Assembly (NCBI GenBank): GCA_914767715.1
Contig: OU612074.1
Location: forward strand, 16,600,062 to 16,664,061
Length of the DNA stretch: 64,000 nucleotides
Origin: Membranipora membranacea
Taxonomy: Eukaryota > Bryozoa > Gymnolaemata > Cheilostomatida > Membraniporidae
Direction: 5' to 3'
Below are positions 14,901-29,900 of this stretch, in pieces. Under the pieces are notes generated by a model. It was not told the DNA's origin. It saw only the letters and a program-made list of their open reading frames with translations, and searched no databases. Position 1 is the stretch's first letter; each line of letters opens with the position of its first letter. A program made the position numbers and the translations under genes.

Positions 14901-17900
14901 TACTGGTATGTGACTTAAGTCATAGACATCTAAACATAGACTTGTAACTGAAATCATAGACATCTATCTATTCATGATTTTTCATTGATTGTGTCATTTA
15001 CTGAAAACTGGGGATGTGGTTGAATTTAAGGTTAGGTATTAAATTTACCTCAAACGCATTGTGTACCCAAGGTCGCAAAACCTTATTTCACACTCTGGAT
15101 AGCTCAACTCCAGATTTCTATAAAATTTCTTGCAAATATATCATGAATGAATATGATTTTATGAAAGCAGTACCGATTCTACTAAAGGAACCACTGAATC
15201 CAATGTTTATCAACAAGTGTCAATTATTCTTTAACACTTGAAACCTTTTGTTGTAGAACTCCACTTTCATCAACTTTGACTCCGACACAAATGTAGCTCT
15301 TATGATGACAAGCATCGATGGTACATGTGGCTTCCTGTGCGGAGGGTACAACTACCACTTTGAGAACCTTGTGTTCATCAACGGAGATCAGCATCTTGGT
15401 AATTATCACAAGTTTCAGAAAATCTAATGACATGACTATTTAATTTTTTTATTAACGATTAATATTATTGGGATTTCTCAAATGAAAATTGATTGCTTTT
15501 TTGCAAAGAAAACAATTATTATTTGAGAGGTTGGTTCTTGGTACATCTTGCTCCCAAATTTAGTCATGTCTTTTAATGCCACTCTAAAGAGCTTTTTTAT
15601 CCAACATCATATCCATAAAGTACAGTCAGATACTGATGTTTGGGAGTATAAAGTGGCTGTAAAATTAGAGTGCGATCCCACTCACAATGAGCTTGGCTAC
15701 TTACTTCACAGCATCTAGATTTTTTGAGGCCAAGTGATTGGCAACTTCCCCTCAGAGTCATAACTGTTTGGATAGACAATTTGGTGTCTCAATACTTGAG
15801 CATGTGAGACACTATGTAATCAATCTTTCATCTTGTGTCCATTTACACTTATACTTGCCAATGTTATTTTCCAGCTAAGTTCCGATGGGTACACGATGGT
15901 GTATTTGTTGACCGTGACGGCTCACTCTCCGGTGAGGTTGGTAATAAGATCTTACCGTGGATAGATACACTAGACCCTGATCACTGTGTAAAGGATGACA
16001 GGTTCAGTGCTGGAGCGGTGGAGGGAGCTGTGTGTGACTCTACTACATCATTCGCCAGAATGTCCTTCAACAAGTATGACATAATACCACTCTTCGTTTG
16101 GAAAATGAATAAAGGATTGATGAAATGAGATAATGACAACTAATTTATAATGGTGTACGTTCAAGGAAATTTAATCCAAAGTTGGATACCTCTGAATTAT
16201 TAAATTATGAGATAACGTTTTATACCAGCAGTGGGCAGTGGACATCTTCCATCTTAATCGTTGCATTAACCAATTACGTTCCGTGGTGATGTGCTCTTGA
16301 GGTCAAAGAACAAGGCATTTCATTGCTTCAAGCTGTCAAACAAGTGAAATCAACATTCTGCTGGAAACTTCCCAAGGCCATAACCTGATTGGAATAAAAT
16401 GAGCTGATGTTCTTGTGTCTATGCGCACATCAAAGAAATATTCCAATAACATTCTGCTAACAGGCTCCAACATATTTACGCATCTTGTTATGATCAATTG
16501 TTATGTTTTTAACCGTAACCACTTTTTTAGCGTAAATATGCGATCAATGGAGGGCAAGGATGTATTATTCGTCAACGACTTCGGCCTTCACAGGGCATTC
16601 TTTACCGACAAAAGGATGACCCACAAACAGGGTAGGCTTGCTATTCCATTCCATCCATGAAAATAAGGCGATATTGACTGCGATAAAGATATTCTTATGT
16701 TGTGTTATAGCCCCAATATGCAGTCTATGGAAGGCAAAAATGTGATCTACACCAATGAGTTTGGATCACATACTGCATACTTTACTGATAAAAGAATGAC
16801 TCACAAATTGGGTAAAAACCGAGTGTGAAGCTTTTTTTCGTGTTAGCTTTTGCTGTAGTGTTTGTTATCTTCTATCAACATTCAAGTATGGTATCACTAG
16901 GTGATGATTAGAAATGTAATAAAATGATTGATTGCTGTTGAAAGTGACATGAAAATTAAAAAAAGGATTTGGCACTTTTCTGAGTGTTAGCTTTGGATTG
17001 TCTAAAAATAGTGGATTTACTGCAAGAAGACAATCTATAGATGGATAGCAGTTTATTGGTAATTCGCCAAGCTCAGTTTACAATTGTTAAAAAATGTGAT
17101 TCAATCAAAATTGGATGAGACGGGGACTTATATTTTTAATTTTTTCAACAGAAAACTTCTCTTATTACACTTACTAACTATTTCAACGAACTGATTACTT
17201 TCACGCTTGTGTAGTTAGTAGAGTAGCAATTTTATCAAATAAAATACTGAGATCGTAAAGCTGATTTCTACCAGCTAGCTGCTTTTCTGCTTGATCGATA
17301 TATTTGATGACATCACTTAGCTGGCTCTCTAGGAGTGGCTATTTTTGGATTCTCCTTTTCTGCTTTAATTTTCTCATTGATATTTGGTGCTTTTTAATAT
17401 CCCAACCCATGTTGCAACGTGAAACTATGTAAAATGTGAAAAAAAGTCACAGCGACAGGAATGCCTAAAGTAGCTAACATTAAATGTTTTGGGTCTTGTG
17501 ATATTTCACGCAATAGACTTGGTTTATTGGCTGAAACACACCAAAGAGAAACTGCCCTTTTCCAATACAGATAATACTACTGAAGCTACAGTATTACAAA
17601 TCACATCTCCCAAATTACAAAATGCTGAACAGGACAGCTGAAAGATTTATATGCAAGTGATGAGTTAAAGTTGTTATCGAAATCTTTAGAATGCTTCATT
17701 GGAACAAACCTGCAGTACTCAGATTTAAACGAGTTTTTCAATATTCAATGTTTCAAATGTTTTCCAAACAGGCTGGACCACTGTTGTACAGAAAGGACAG
17801 AAATACAAGGTCGTCTGGGAGAATCTGGAACATCTCATCAACATGAGTTACTCTGCTGGCTTCTATGACATGGTAAGCCTTCAGACGACATCATAATCAA

Positions 17901-20900
17901 ATCATAACGTCAGCCATAAATAAGCTTGGTTTATCATTATATTAAAGGAACTAACTATCTGTAAACTGGCAAAATATTGACCCTGTAGTAATGCTGATAG
18001 ACTTAGACATAGATAACCTATACAACCCTAAATCAATACAGATATTGTCCTGCCTCAGATCTGCTTGTCTTGTCCTCCTTCGAACTCATGAGACAAGGAT
18101 TGTAGAGTTGGTTGAAAATAATGTTATCTCTGGTTCAAAGATTTGGAGTGGTAGTATCTCATGGCAAGGCTTTCATGTGGTTAATAAATGTTTCTCTCAG
18201 TTGGAAAAATGGGTAGCAGTGCATACCAGCCCATTACCTCAACATCTGCGTGCAGAAGTAACTGGGTAGATTTCTACTCCTGATGCTGTTTGCAAACCTA
18301 AAACATTGCATCAGCTTCATTGGCGATTTCCTGTTTATTTCAGAGTGGTGGAGGTGTTGTACTTATACACAACATGACATCTAAACCTGACAGATTCCAG
18401 TCAGTCGCCGGACAAGTAAAAGACATGGATGCCACCTCACCCAGTCAGCTCGACTACGATACTAACATTCATGGTGACTTCTACTTTGATGATAACAACA
18501 AGGAGATCTCCTATCTGAGTATGTAGATAATACTGATCACGTGATTGGGCGTATATTTCTGACCTATATAGGTTAAACAAGTTAATGTAGCTTAATTATG
18601 TTAGGTCGAATAATGCAGATTTGTAATTTATAATGGTATTTTTGTCGTGCTTATTTTTCAGTCTCCAGGACTTGGTCCAATACTACCTACTGCCACTCAT
18701 TTCATATTTCAAAATATGGTCAAAGTTGGGCGCACAGTAAATATTGTAATCATGTGCTCAAAAGCCACAAATCACTCGTTAAGAATAAAATATATTGATG
18801 TTCTTTCTGGTGTTCAATTTTATCGTGCATTGGTTTACCCTCGGTTAAAGCTGACATTAGTTGATTAGTTCGATTAAAGATTTGGAAACTAAGCCGCCGC
18901 ATTAAATCTTTGCCTAAGCACTATCTCAGTGTAACCATCGCAGTCAGCAATATTATTATTTCATTCAACATATATTGTGATTATTATTACTTCCAGTATC
19001 TGATATTGACACTGCTGACAGACGTAAGAGAGCTGCCGGAGACTCATTTGTAACTCGACCCATGCAGCCTCACGCTTACCGATGCTTCTGGCCAAACTGT
19101 GACCCACCTCCGGATCAGAATACTCTACCTCCGATCACAGAGAGGCCTCCCTGGTGGGTGTGGTGGAGTAACTCCACAATCTGGCCAAATGCACAGCTAC
19201 CAACAGACGACTCTGATGTCACCATTGATCACGGTATGTTTTCAGTTTTTGTCCTGCATGCTGATATGCAGTCAATGCAATCTATGATTGGCTGATGGTT
19301 GCTTGGCTCCCGAGCCTTACAGCCAATCAGTAATAAATTGCCAAGCCTATCAAGTTTTCGAAAGTATTATTTTTTGTCCACCGTATGTCTCAAAGTCTGA
19401 GTTGCCAGTCTGAGCAGATTTATCTAAAACCCTAACATAAAACATAGCTACAATGGTTTGCAATAAAATTTATTCTGCAATTTAAAACTTGTGACACATT
19501 TAAAAAATTAAATTACAACACATTAGAAAGCATACTTGATGGAAAAACTATTGGAGTACTTGGGTGCTCTGCATACAAGGGGGAAAGTCAACCTTCTGAC
19601 TATGAAGGACACTAGTAAACTCATGGATATATTGATCATTTCTAGGTATGTGGGTGGTTGCTGACATTGCCTTCCCTCGTATTAACAAACTATTACTGAA
19701 GGGTAACCTTGAGTTTGACCATGAGATTAATCCAGAGACCGGTGACTACAGAGACTTCACTCTGGAGGTGAACTTCATCGTCATTGAGGGAGGACGACTC
19801 GTTGTCGGCTGGGAAGATAACAGGTAAAGAAGATTTATATATGTATGTTTTATATATTTGTTTAGGTATTTGTTTATTTATTTATTGAGGTTTTTTCAGT
19901 TTACAAATAAATGTAGTTGTGAATAAATTTGAGACCTCTCACATTAGCAAACATAAAGAAAAGTGACTTGAATGAAAACAAATAGTTGAACGGTATTCCG
20001 TAGTGTGCTGCAAATGGAATCGCACTGCTTTTTAAAGGGATAGTATTATATTTCCACAATATAGGTATGTTTGAATTGCATATACAGCAAAATTGAGGTA
20101 TAATCGGGTGCCTACTCGATGACCAGGAGGTGTACGCTGACAATCAAATACTGTTGCTACTGTTTGTCCCTTGGTATCAATTATTATTCTTTATACATAC
20201 ATTACCAGGTACATGGGTAATGTGGAGATAATTCTACAGGGTACACAGAATGATGAACCGTGGCCACAGAGTGCTGGTACAACGCTAGGACAAAAGGCTA
20301 TCGGTGAGTGTAACTTTTATATTTCTTTCATCACACCAGAAATTATTCAGCCAATAACAGGATAAGCTTGTCTTGTCTTGTCCACCATTAACATTGACAC
20401 AATACTTTGATATATTCTTGGGAAGTAGTAGACAGAAAATAGATATCGCTAGTTCAATACAGGGTCATGATCATTTCATGGACGGTCTGACTGGTCATAT
20501 TTTTTTTTTGTACACTAAGTCATATCTTTGACCACCCTATTTAATGGGCCCACCTTGAGCTCAGAAGGCTTTTGCTGAGTAGTGACTGCCAGCTACTCTT
20601 TGTCGAAGAGGCAGAGGGGGATTTTTATACTGCGTGCAAGCACACAGTGAACATCCTGTATTTATGGTCATGATCCAAAAAAAAAACCTGGCTAGGATGA
20701 ATGGCTTGCCGGTGCCAAATCAGAAATATCCGGTGTCGGGATTTGAACCTGGATCATATAACAACAGGGAAAATGATTTCTCGACTCAGTACTAAACTAA
20801 CCTTATGTGATGTTTCATATCTCATCACATTTCAGGTGTATACGGAGGTCTTGACTTACACGGTAAACAGCGATCCCCTGTACAATCTTATCTGACATCT

Positions 20901-23900
20901 ACTGCTAATGCCGGAGACGCAGAAATCACCATCAACCATGATGTTGACTGGCAGGTAAGGCATCTACTTCCTTGTTTTTTATTGCTTTGCTTTGTCTGAC
21001 ATATTTGGAAGAACATCATTTCAATGATGAAGATTGTTGTAAGTAATGTTTAAAAAAATCTAGCCTTCAATTGGTGTATTTACACCTTGACGTCTGAATT
21101 TAATTTCATTGACTCATTCGAAGTGAGAAAATTGAAAAGTGAGTTGTCATACATGTAAAAGCTAAGCAATGCAAAGGATTTCCAGTTGACTTAGTACGGC
21201 CAAAATATGAATGTAAAAAACTCGCAAACAGCAGGTATTGTACCCTTAGCTTCTCTCCTGGTTAATTTTCCTGATTTTAGCAAGCTGGAAAAACCGAAAT
21301 TTAATCAGTGGTTCTAGCAACTGTTTGGGAAAGAACGTTGTTAGTTCTTGAGGTCGACAATTTCAGGCGCTATTGAGGATCGAATCGGCGACTTTGTAGT
21401 CTTTAGTTGGCGATGTTCCAACTGAGCTATTCTGCTATAATTTCTAAGCCCACCTGTCACTCTGTTATACTCTCTCTTACAGGTGGATGAAGTGATCGCC
21501 ATCTCATCTACTACCTTTGACAGTCATCAGGCTGAGACAGTAACTATTACTGCTGTCAGCGGCAGAACAATCAGCTTTACCCCGGCTCTACAGCACAAGC
21601 ATGTTGGTAAGTATATCTTTTCTAGCTGTGCTTGGGTTTTCAATTATATACTCAATTTGCCTATTTTGTATTTCATATTTTGTTTTATGCCTTGGAATGA
21701 CAATGTGTGCAGCGGACAGATTTGGGGCTCCCCGGTATTTTACTGAAGATCGAAGATTGAGTGTTTTAAAGTTGAAGAAAAGATTTAATCAGGTTAAATG
21801 AAAAATCAATAAAAGATTTTAGACTAAAATTCAGTCCAACACTTTGGAGTTAGCTACTCAGATTAGGTGTTTTGGACAAACAACTCAAAGCAATAACAAA
21901 CTTAAACTCCTCAGCCCATCAAAACAAAACCAAAACTCCAGCACACGGGTCATTCTAAGCAGAAATGAGTCGATAACACCACGGTCCAGTTGTTTTGAAG
22001 AATTAAGAAGATGAAGATGAGAAGAGTTTTAAAATTGAAGATTGCTCTGTTTTCTCTGAAAAAATTGAAGACAGCTTTGTGTGCAGTGAGCCCCAGATTT
22101 TTAGCTTTAAGTTTGAACTTTAAAAGCATTAGGGATTACTATTCAGTTATTGATGGACTAAGGAAATATTTGTTTATTGATAGAAGTTCAGATGAAAATA
22201 GGATTTCAGTTTGAGAAGAATGAATTCTACATATACCACGCCATAAACAATTGTTGATTGCTTGATATGGTTTTGCATTGGTGGAACACCAATAGAAAAT
22301 AATGATGATTTATGTTAACAAATAACATAATTTCTGTATAACAGGCGAGGTGCTTACCGATGAGGCCGGCAATGAGCACAGACTCTCCGCCGAGGTGATG
22401 TTAGTTACTCGTAATGTCGTAGTGAGGGGAGGAGAACACAACGATATGGTCAGACTAGGGTTCGGAGGTCGTGTACTTGTCAGCTCAATGGTCAGCGATG
22501 AAGGATCAGCATTAATCGGTATGTCATCTTTTAAGCTTCTGACCCCACTGATGATGTGATATACTATTGCATGTATATATCAGATTGATAGAGAGTGGAT
22601 TAATATACTTAGCATGAGTACCAGCACAAGGGATCTGATGTGACGACCCGAGTTCAGTTTTATCGATTAGGGGATGGAACTTGTTAGGTACTCAAACTAA
22701 ATTGACTCTAACGATCAGAAATACACATGTTAATAGTGTAGTATCAATGTCAGTGCGGCCTCTGACCCCAGGTGAACTTATATCTGGTCATGGAGTGTAC
22801 TATAGGAAAGTATATTATTTAGGGTGTTTTTTGGAGCTGAGTCTTTGGAAGTAGTTTTCCATTGACATTCTACCATTTGCTAAATGTACTCTATTCAAAC
22901 TTTCCAATGATTAATAATCTGCAGTATGTAATGAGTTTAACTGGATGCGGTTGCATTGCCAAATATAATATGTTTGTACCCTCAACGCTAGGTGCTCCTA
23001 TGGGACCACTCCACCAGGGAGGGCTGGACATTATATAGAGCAATAATAAAACGGTTCACATATTTATAGCTGACTATTTATATTTATAGGCTGGGCTAGA
23101 GTGAGTTATACACAATTTACCAACATGGGACAGCTTGGATTCGCCGAGTCATTCGACGCTCGATTCGCAGTCACTTACGATCAGACTGGTCCTCGATCTA
23201 GCGTTAAGCCTTCTTATCTAAAGGGTAACTCCTTCTATATGGGCTTCTCACCACAGATCGGATTCTTTGGAGCTGCTGATGTGCCGGCTCAGGATAATGC
23301 TATGTTTAGGACAGTAGGCGGAGGTAAGATTACCGCCAGTTTAAGTCTAAGTGAAAGCAGGTGAAAGTCGAAAGGTGAAAGTCGCCTATCAGATATCTGG
23401 CTTGAATATATTCAACTGATAATCTCATAGAAATATGAATGGAATGGTGGCTGTCCTACTGAAAGAAAAAAGAGATGTAACTCACAAAAATTTAAACTAA
23501 TTGGATTAAACTTGATCTAGATCAAAAAAATTATAGTTATAATTATAATGTATTCATTTATTTTATTTATTTATATATTTATACCTCAGTTAGTCTGCCT
23601 GTATATCCTCGGGTTTTACCGACAAATCACTTTTACCGTTTAGTGTTCTCCTATTATCCCTCATTGCACTTTTACTGTATTTCCTCTTGTTTGATTGTAA
23701 CTGTATAACCATTGTTCCCATTCAGGTATGGTTATTACTGGTGAGGGTATGCTGGTTGAGAGAAATCTGGTGATGCACAATCTCTGGCCTGGATCATACG
23801 AGGGAAGAAATGAAAAGAAGAACTTCTTCTACGAGGCCTGCTTCAATTTAGAGAAGGCCGGTGCCATCACATTCAGAGACAACATAGTAAGTGGTCTCAG

Positions 23901-26900
23901 CTAGTTAGTCTATGTGCTCTTTTACAAATCTGTGGTCTGAGTACTTAGACTATTGGTCAGGTTATTAAAGTGGATAGCTTGGTTCTTTGAACTATGAGAG
24001 TGTGAATCGAATGGTAAACCTCTCTCCAATGAAGAAGTCGTTCATTGAGAGCCCACAAACTGCATGGATATATCTTTACTTATTGTTACCGTTATTGTCA
24101 TGTTTTTTGGAATAAATGAGTCAATTGCTGTGTCATGATATATACAACCAGTGGATCTAAATGGAGAATAAAAAGAGAGGACCGCGGTCTGAATTCTGGA
24201 ATCAAAGAAATAAGTTAAAGCAACTTTGAGCATAGATTAACAAAACCTCAGTTTTTTTTCCCCAAACTCTGTTTGATTGAATATGACTGTAATTATTTCC
24301 ACTTTCACCAGGCTGCTGGATCTGAGCGGGCTGGGTACCGAGTTCATGGTGAACCCTGTATAGGAGAGACACAGATCTCAGTCTATGAGAGAAACAGAGC
24401 TCACTCTTGTATGTTTGGTCTTATGATGGAGGAAGGCAATGAGATCTCTAAAGTCTGCTTCAAGATTGAAGGTGAGGCAAATCAACTTTTTTTATCCATC
24501 AGAAATGAGCTCTTTGATGGCTCTGATTAGAGCTTCTTTTTTTTTTCTGTATTTTAAAATCAAGCAGGGATTCACTCAATAAATTAACAAACCACTTGAT
24601 CAATGGACGCCTGATGCATAGTCAAATTGAATGGGAGTGGTCTCTCGCACACCCTTCAAACATGCTTCCTACTGTCAATGAATATGGTGGCTTCTCCAGC
24701 TTCATAACAGTAGGCAGATCTGACACGTTAAATGTTTCCGCCATTCTGCTATTCAATATTATGTTACATTTTGTTTCCTTACAGACTACACGATGTGGAA
24801 GAACTATGACTTTGGTATATGGATACAGACCCCCGCTGATAACGTTGAGGTCATTAATAACAAGCTGTATGAGAACGGACTCGGTATATGGACGGCTACT
24901 TTCGGCCCTGGTCCTCTCAGTCACAAAAACCACATGAAAGAAGTCAGGCACATCGGAGGTGGGTGTATGATGGGAATGATTGTCTAATAGAAGTCATCCC
25001 TGATTTATGATGTTGCTATGCATATCCAATGCCAAGTTATCTTTTTGTAAAATGTCGTTGAACATACGGTATACACTTATTATTTACATTTTTTTAGATC
25101 ACTCAATAGTTTCAAGCTACTATTATTATTCAGATTTATGCTTAATTTGGCATTTGATATCTTTCAACATTTGAGGATAGGTAGAAAGTATATTACAAGT
25201 GCCCAAATGCAGCATGATCATTATTGTCTTCAAATAATCTTGGCAAGCTGAAAAGTTTTATCATTCTAGAAAAGTGTGTTATAGTGAACTCACTGTTATT
25301 GTCTGTGCATCAAGTATACCAAACGTTAATAAAAATTATCCGATGTAATAAGTTCCTAACACTTCATTATCAAAATCTATTTAGAAAATAATCTATTTAT
25401 AGAATAATAATACATATAGTACTATAACAATTATATAATAAATATATTTATAGGTTTTGTCGCCGGAGCTACAGAGTGGTTCGACTGTGACGTCGATAAG
25501 AAACCGAGTAACACTAATTATTGGAACAGTGGTCTGGCTCGATCCTGGAGGATTAGCGGAGGTCTAGTCGGTATTACTATGAACAATGCTGACTCCGGAT
25601 CTAACGGACAGCCCACACATCCATTCGCTGGCCGTATGAGTTACCCTGTTATCAACGCCAAACATAGTATCGACGGTAAGTCGTATTTATCAATCAATTG
25701 ATAGAAATCATCGCTGTAACGAATATACTTTTGATGATTGCTAATTGGAGCTCACCGGGCAGCAATTTATGGAGTTTTTTCCCAATTTTTTATCTATGAT
25801 TAGTTGTGAATAATTAATGAGTGTGGTAAATTGTTGTCAAATTACAAATCTCAGGCCAGAGGCGAATATATACCCATTTTTTTAATTGCGCTATTGCATA
25901 ACAAAATTATGAGTTGTGTCAAGATGAATGAATAGAGAGGGGGCAACCCCTAAAATTAACAATTGTAAATTTTTCTCATACGCAGGTGTGACATTCTCTA
26001 ACTTTGGATCACGTACCTGCGGATCTGACACTGTTAACGACTTCGGCATCAGCTCTAACCCCACTGGTGATGACATCACACATCCTATCTATATATCCGG
26101 AGCTACAGTCGAGGCCTCCGTCGGAACTGATAATCTGGTCTACTTCCATCGATCAAGAGTCGGGTGAGATGATTATACAAATGTTACCCCTCTTGGGCTG
26201 TAAGCTGTAGGTGTGAAATCCAATATATGTTCATGAAACTTCAAATCAGCTGTCATTCCTAAATTGAGGCTATTGCCGTTGCCATCAATAGTTGCACCTA
26301 TAATTTTACAGCCGCAGTCTTTACCTGATTATCTTAAATCCAAGTTCCATTGATACGAAAGAGTTGAAAGAGGGAGCTTGCACTAGATGTGAACATTTGC
26401 TCATGACGGAACCTCATGTTTTCACTGTACCCTTTTCTTACAAATCTTGAGAGGATGAACGGCGTGCCAGAATAAAATGAGGCTTGCCTGTCAGCGTTAG
26501 AAATGTAACCTGTATCCCACAGAAGACCGGTTGTTATCTTGGCAATTGACCAACCACTTCCTCTGTGGAACTTACAATTATATATAAACATATGTTTCTA
26601 TTATACAGTAAGGTGAACCCATCTGACTGTGTAGATATGGACTGTGACGGACATAAGAAGATGTTAATAGAGGATACAGACGGTTCATTCCTACCAGGAG
26701 GTCAGTGATTATTGTATATGATTAGTTCTCAGCCATGATTTGTAGAAACCTATGTTGCACAGAATTTCCAAATTTGTTTTATTGCTGTACAATTTACACA
26801 TTATGTACAAATAATCATAATAAATGTGATACAAAGTCGAAATTTGCAACTGACCGACATAATTTTGATGGTCAACAGTTAAGCCATGCTCTATTTTTGA

Positions 26901-29900
26901 TGGTGACATTTCATACTGTCTGCCAAAGTCAATTATCCTGAATCCTCAACAATTGTCTTTAGGAGACTTTTTTTTAATTCATTTTATTGACTGCAATTGT
27001 CATTTTGATGAATATTTTCAATAAGGAGGCAAAAACATAAGGAAGAAAAGTCATAGACATAAATGGCAAATATCCTCACCGAGTATTATATTTTACATAT
27101 ACAGGTACCCCAGGTACTATCGTTGATGACGCTGCCTGGCAGTGGGATGGTGATGCTCGATACGGTCTCGGAGATTACAGAATCCCCAAAGTCATGCTGA
27201 CTTATCCTAACAACACCAGGATGGACCCTCCTCCAAACAAAGGTACTACCATACACTAAATCAAATTACATGTATCCTAGAGGAGAAGTAATAGACAGTT
27301 TTCTGAGCTCTTATTTAGGCCTCAATTTGGAGTTGTCCTCTGTCCAGTTTGGTACTTTTAACCCACGCCGCATAGGAAAAGCCTGCTGAAAGAGGGTTAT
27401 CTTATCTTATGTAAGGATAAAAATGATATTTGATTCAGAGTCTGCACCATTGAAAACCCTGTGAGACAGGGTTACCAAATCATTGGAGGCTTGAATGTTG
27501 ATAAATCTTAATTTTAGTGACGAAACTCGTGAGAAATTCTGCCAAATTGTCCGCAAAACAGGCAGAAAATGCTATAATTGACTATCCAAATACTAAAATT
27601 ATTTCCAAAACTATGACAATGTTGCAGATTCTGAATCAAAAATAATTTTTATCCTATTATAAGTGTTTTTCAACACGTTTTTCCTATGCGGCGTGGGTTA
27701 AGAGTATCTGACTGGACAGAGGACAACTCCGAATTGAGGCCTAAATCAGAGCTCAGAAAATTGTCTATAAGTTAGAGTTTGATGTACCTTGTTCTATAGT
27801 GACTTGATTTTAGAACAAATTTTACATTCTTTAAAGTGGATGATGAAAAGAAAAGGAGTAAATTTTTGACAAGATTGACCTTTTTCAAGATTGTGGGAAA
27901 TGGAGAGATTTTCCTCTTGCAAATCTAGGGTATTGTTGAATTGTGTCAGATGAGAAAATGCTGAATAAATCTTATGCTCCTATGCCATATCTAATATAAT
28001 CGAAGAGTCATTAGAAGTTTACCACAATATTCTTCAAAGTAGTGATTGAGCTAGTTATTAAAACATTTCTATCAAATTGACAGCACACAGATTCTTTATT
28101 TTTGCATCCCTGTCATCCAGTTCCAAAAAACATATTAAAAAAGTATTATCTGCTTTCAGGTATATACCAAAACGATCAATGCACATGGCATGACACATGG
28201 CAGGCATACGAGTGTTATGGTACAGTCTACAGACAGGTCGTGATTGAGAGTATGGACGAGGATACGGAGGTGAGAAGGCTCTCACCTATCGGTGTCAAGG
28301 AGCGATCGGGAGACTGGATCGATCTACTGAACGGACCTCAGGATCACGGCTGGTGTGCTGGTTACACCTGTCAGAAGAGAATCTCCACCTTCTGGGCTGT
28401 GATGGCTATCGGTAAGTTTCATTCACCTTATTGTATTGTGTAGTTATATCATTTTGAGAGCAAGAAAGCTGTCAGTTCAGTTCATTTCAGTTCCAATTCT
28501 TTTTAAAACTGGCAAAGCATTGCGTAACATCTGGTGACAAGGTAATGATTGTTGCATCATTGTTGTCGGCCATTTCACGCATGTACAAGAGTTTAACAGA
28601 TAAAATATCAAGTATTCTTTGTGCAGAACACATATTTTTACTCATCACAAAATTTTATATACTCAAACACCTTATGAAAACGAATTAATTCTTATTTACT
28701 TATTACAACCACATACGATGATAAAATGACAGTATTCTTATTGACAATAGAAAAAATGATTTGTAAATTTAATTATATCAAAGTTTGAATCAAATTATAT
28801 TATATTGAAGTGTTTGAAAATTATTTACTCGACAAAATTCTATTTCTCAACAAGAAACTGGAACTTTTTTCCTGCAGGACACACCTATGACATTTACTTG
28901 ACTGGTACCAATCCACAGCACACTAGATTTTACATCCTCCACGCGCCAGAGACAGAGTCGGTGAGAATCGCTGTATACTACTTCTCTCCCCAGAGATTGG
29001 ACGTGTTCGCTGACATGACCTATATCTACCCGACTAACGCTGTCATTGAGGACGACGGTAACTACAAACTTGAGGTATGAATACGCAAATCAAGTATGAT
29101 CCAGCAGGGTGTTTGGGACAAACTCCCTGGATCAAGTTTGCCTGCATTTGGAATCGCTCCCTCACTCCTGTTAAGAGGAGCAATTCCGAATGCAGGCAGA
29201 CAGGGTCAGACTTAAGCTCGAGAATATATGACATTATTATTATTTCTGTTGAACAGACATTTGTATATACCAATTGAAGTCGCTATTTCACACAGGCTCG
29301 AAAGAACAAAATTCTTTGCTTGCTCACCCTCTTTTGTACCTAGAATGGTAAAGAAACTGATGCTAGCTCAGATTAAAAGCACCCAATGTTATCTAAAATA
29401 AACTCCAGCTTAATTATACTCCTCTAGAGTAAGCCCTGGAATGCATTTTTGATTTGACTAATAATTTTCACATATACATTTTTCATTTTACTTTTCAGCC
29501 GTCTACTGATACACCATCCGAATGGTTACCTGCTCTAGATGCCGGACTCGGTCAGAATTACTTTGACAGAGAATGGCAACTTCAGTATCTCATCCTCAAG
29601 GGTGAGTTCTGCCATTTTTATTGCTAACACAAATTTTTACCACATCAGCGCCACCAATATCAATTAGTAAATGTTACAGTATGCTTATTGTCTGACTACT
29701 TTTGCCAGCGCTGTTATTTCAACACACTTTCTCAACCGTTTACATGGAAATTGTTCATTTAAGACTTAATAATTAATAATGATACTTTTATTAATTGTTA
29801 TTAACACCAAGTCTATGAATGCTTAAACTTGAGTTGGCCGTGCCATGAAATTGATCTCAGAGCTTATCTAGTCAATAAATTCTCTCAATCCTCTATTTTT

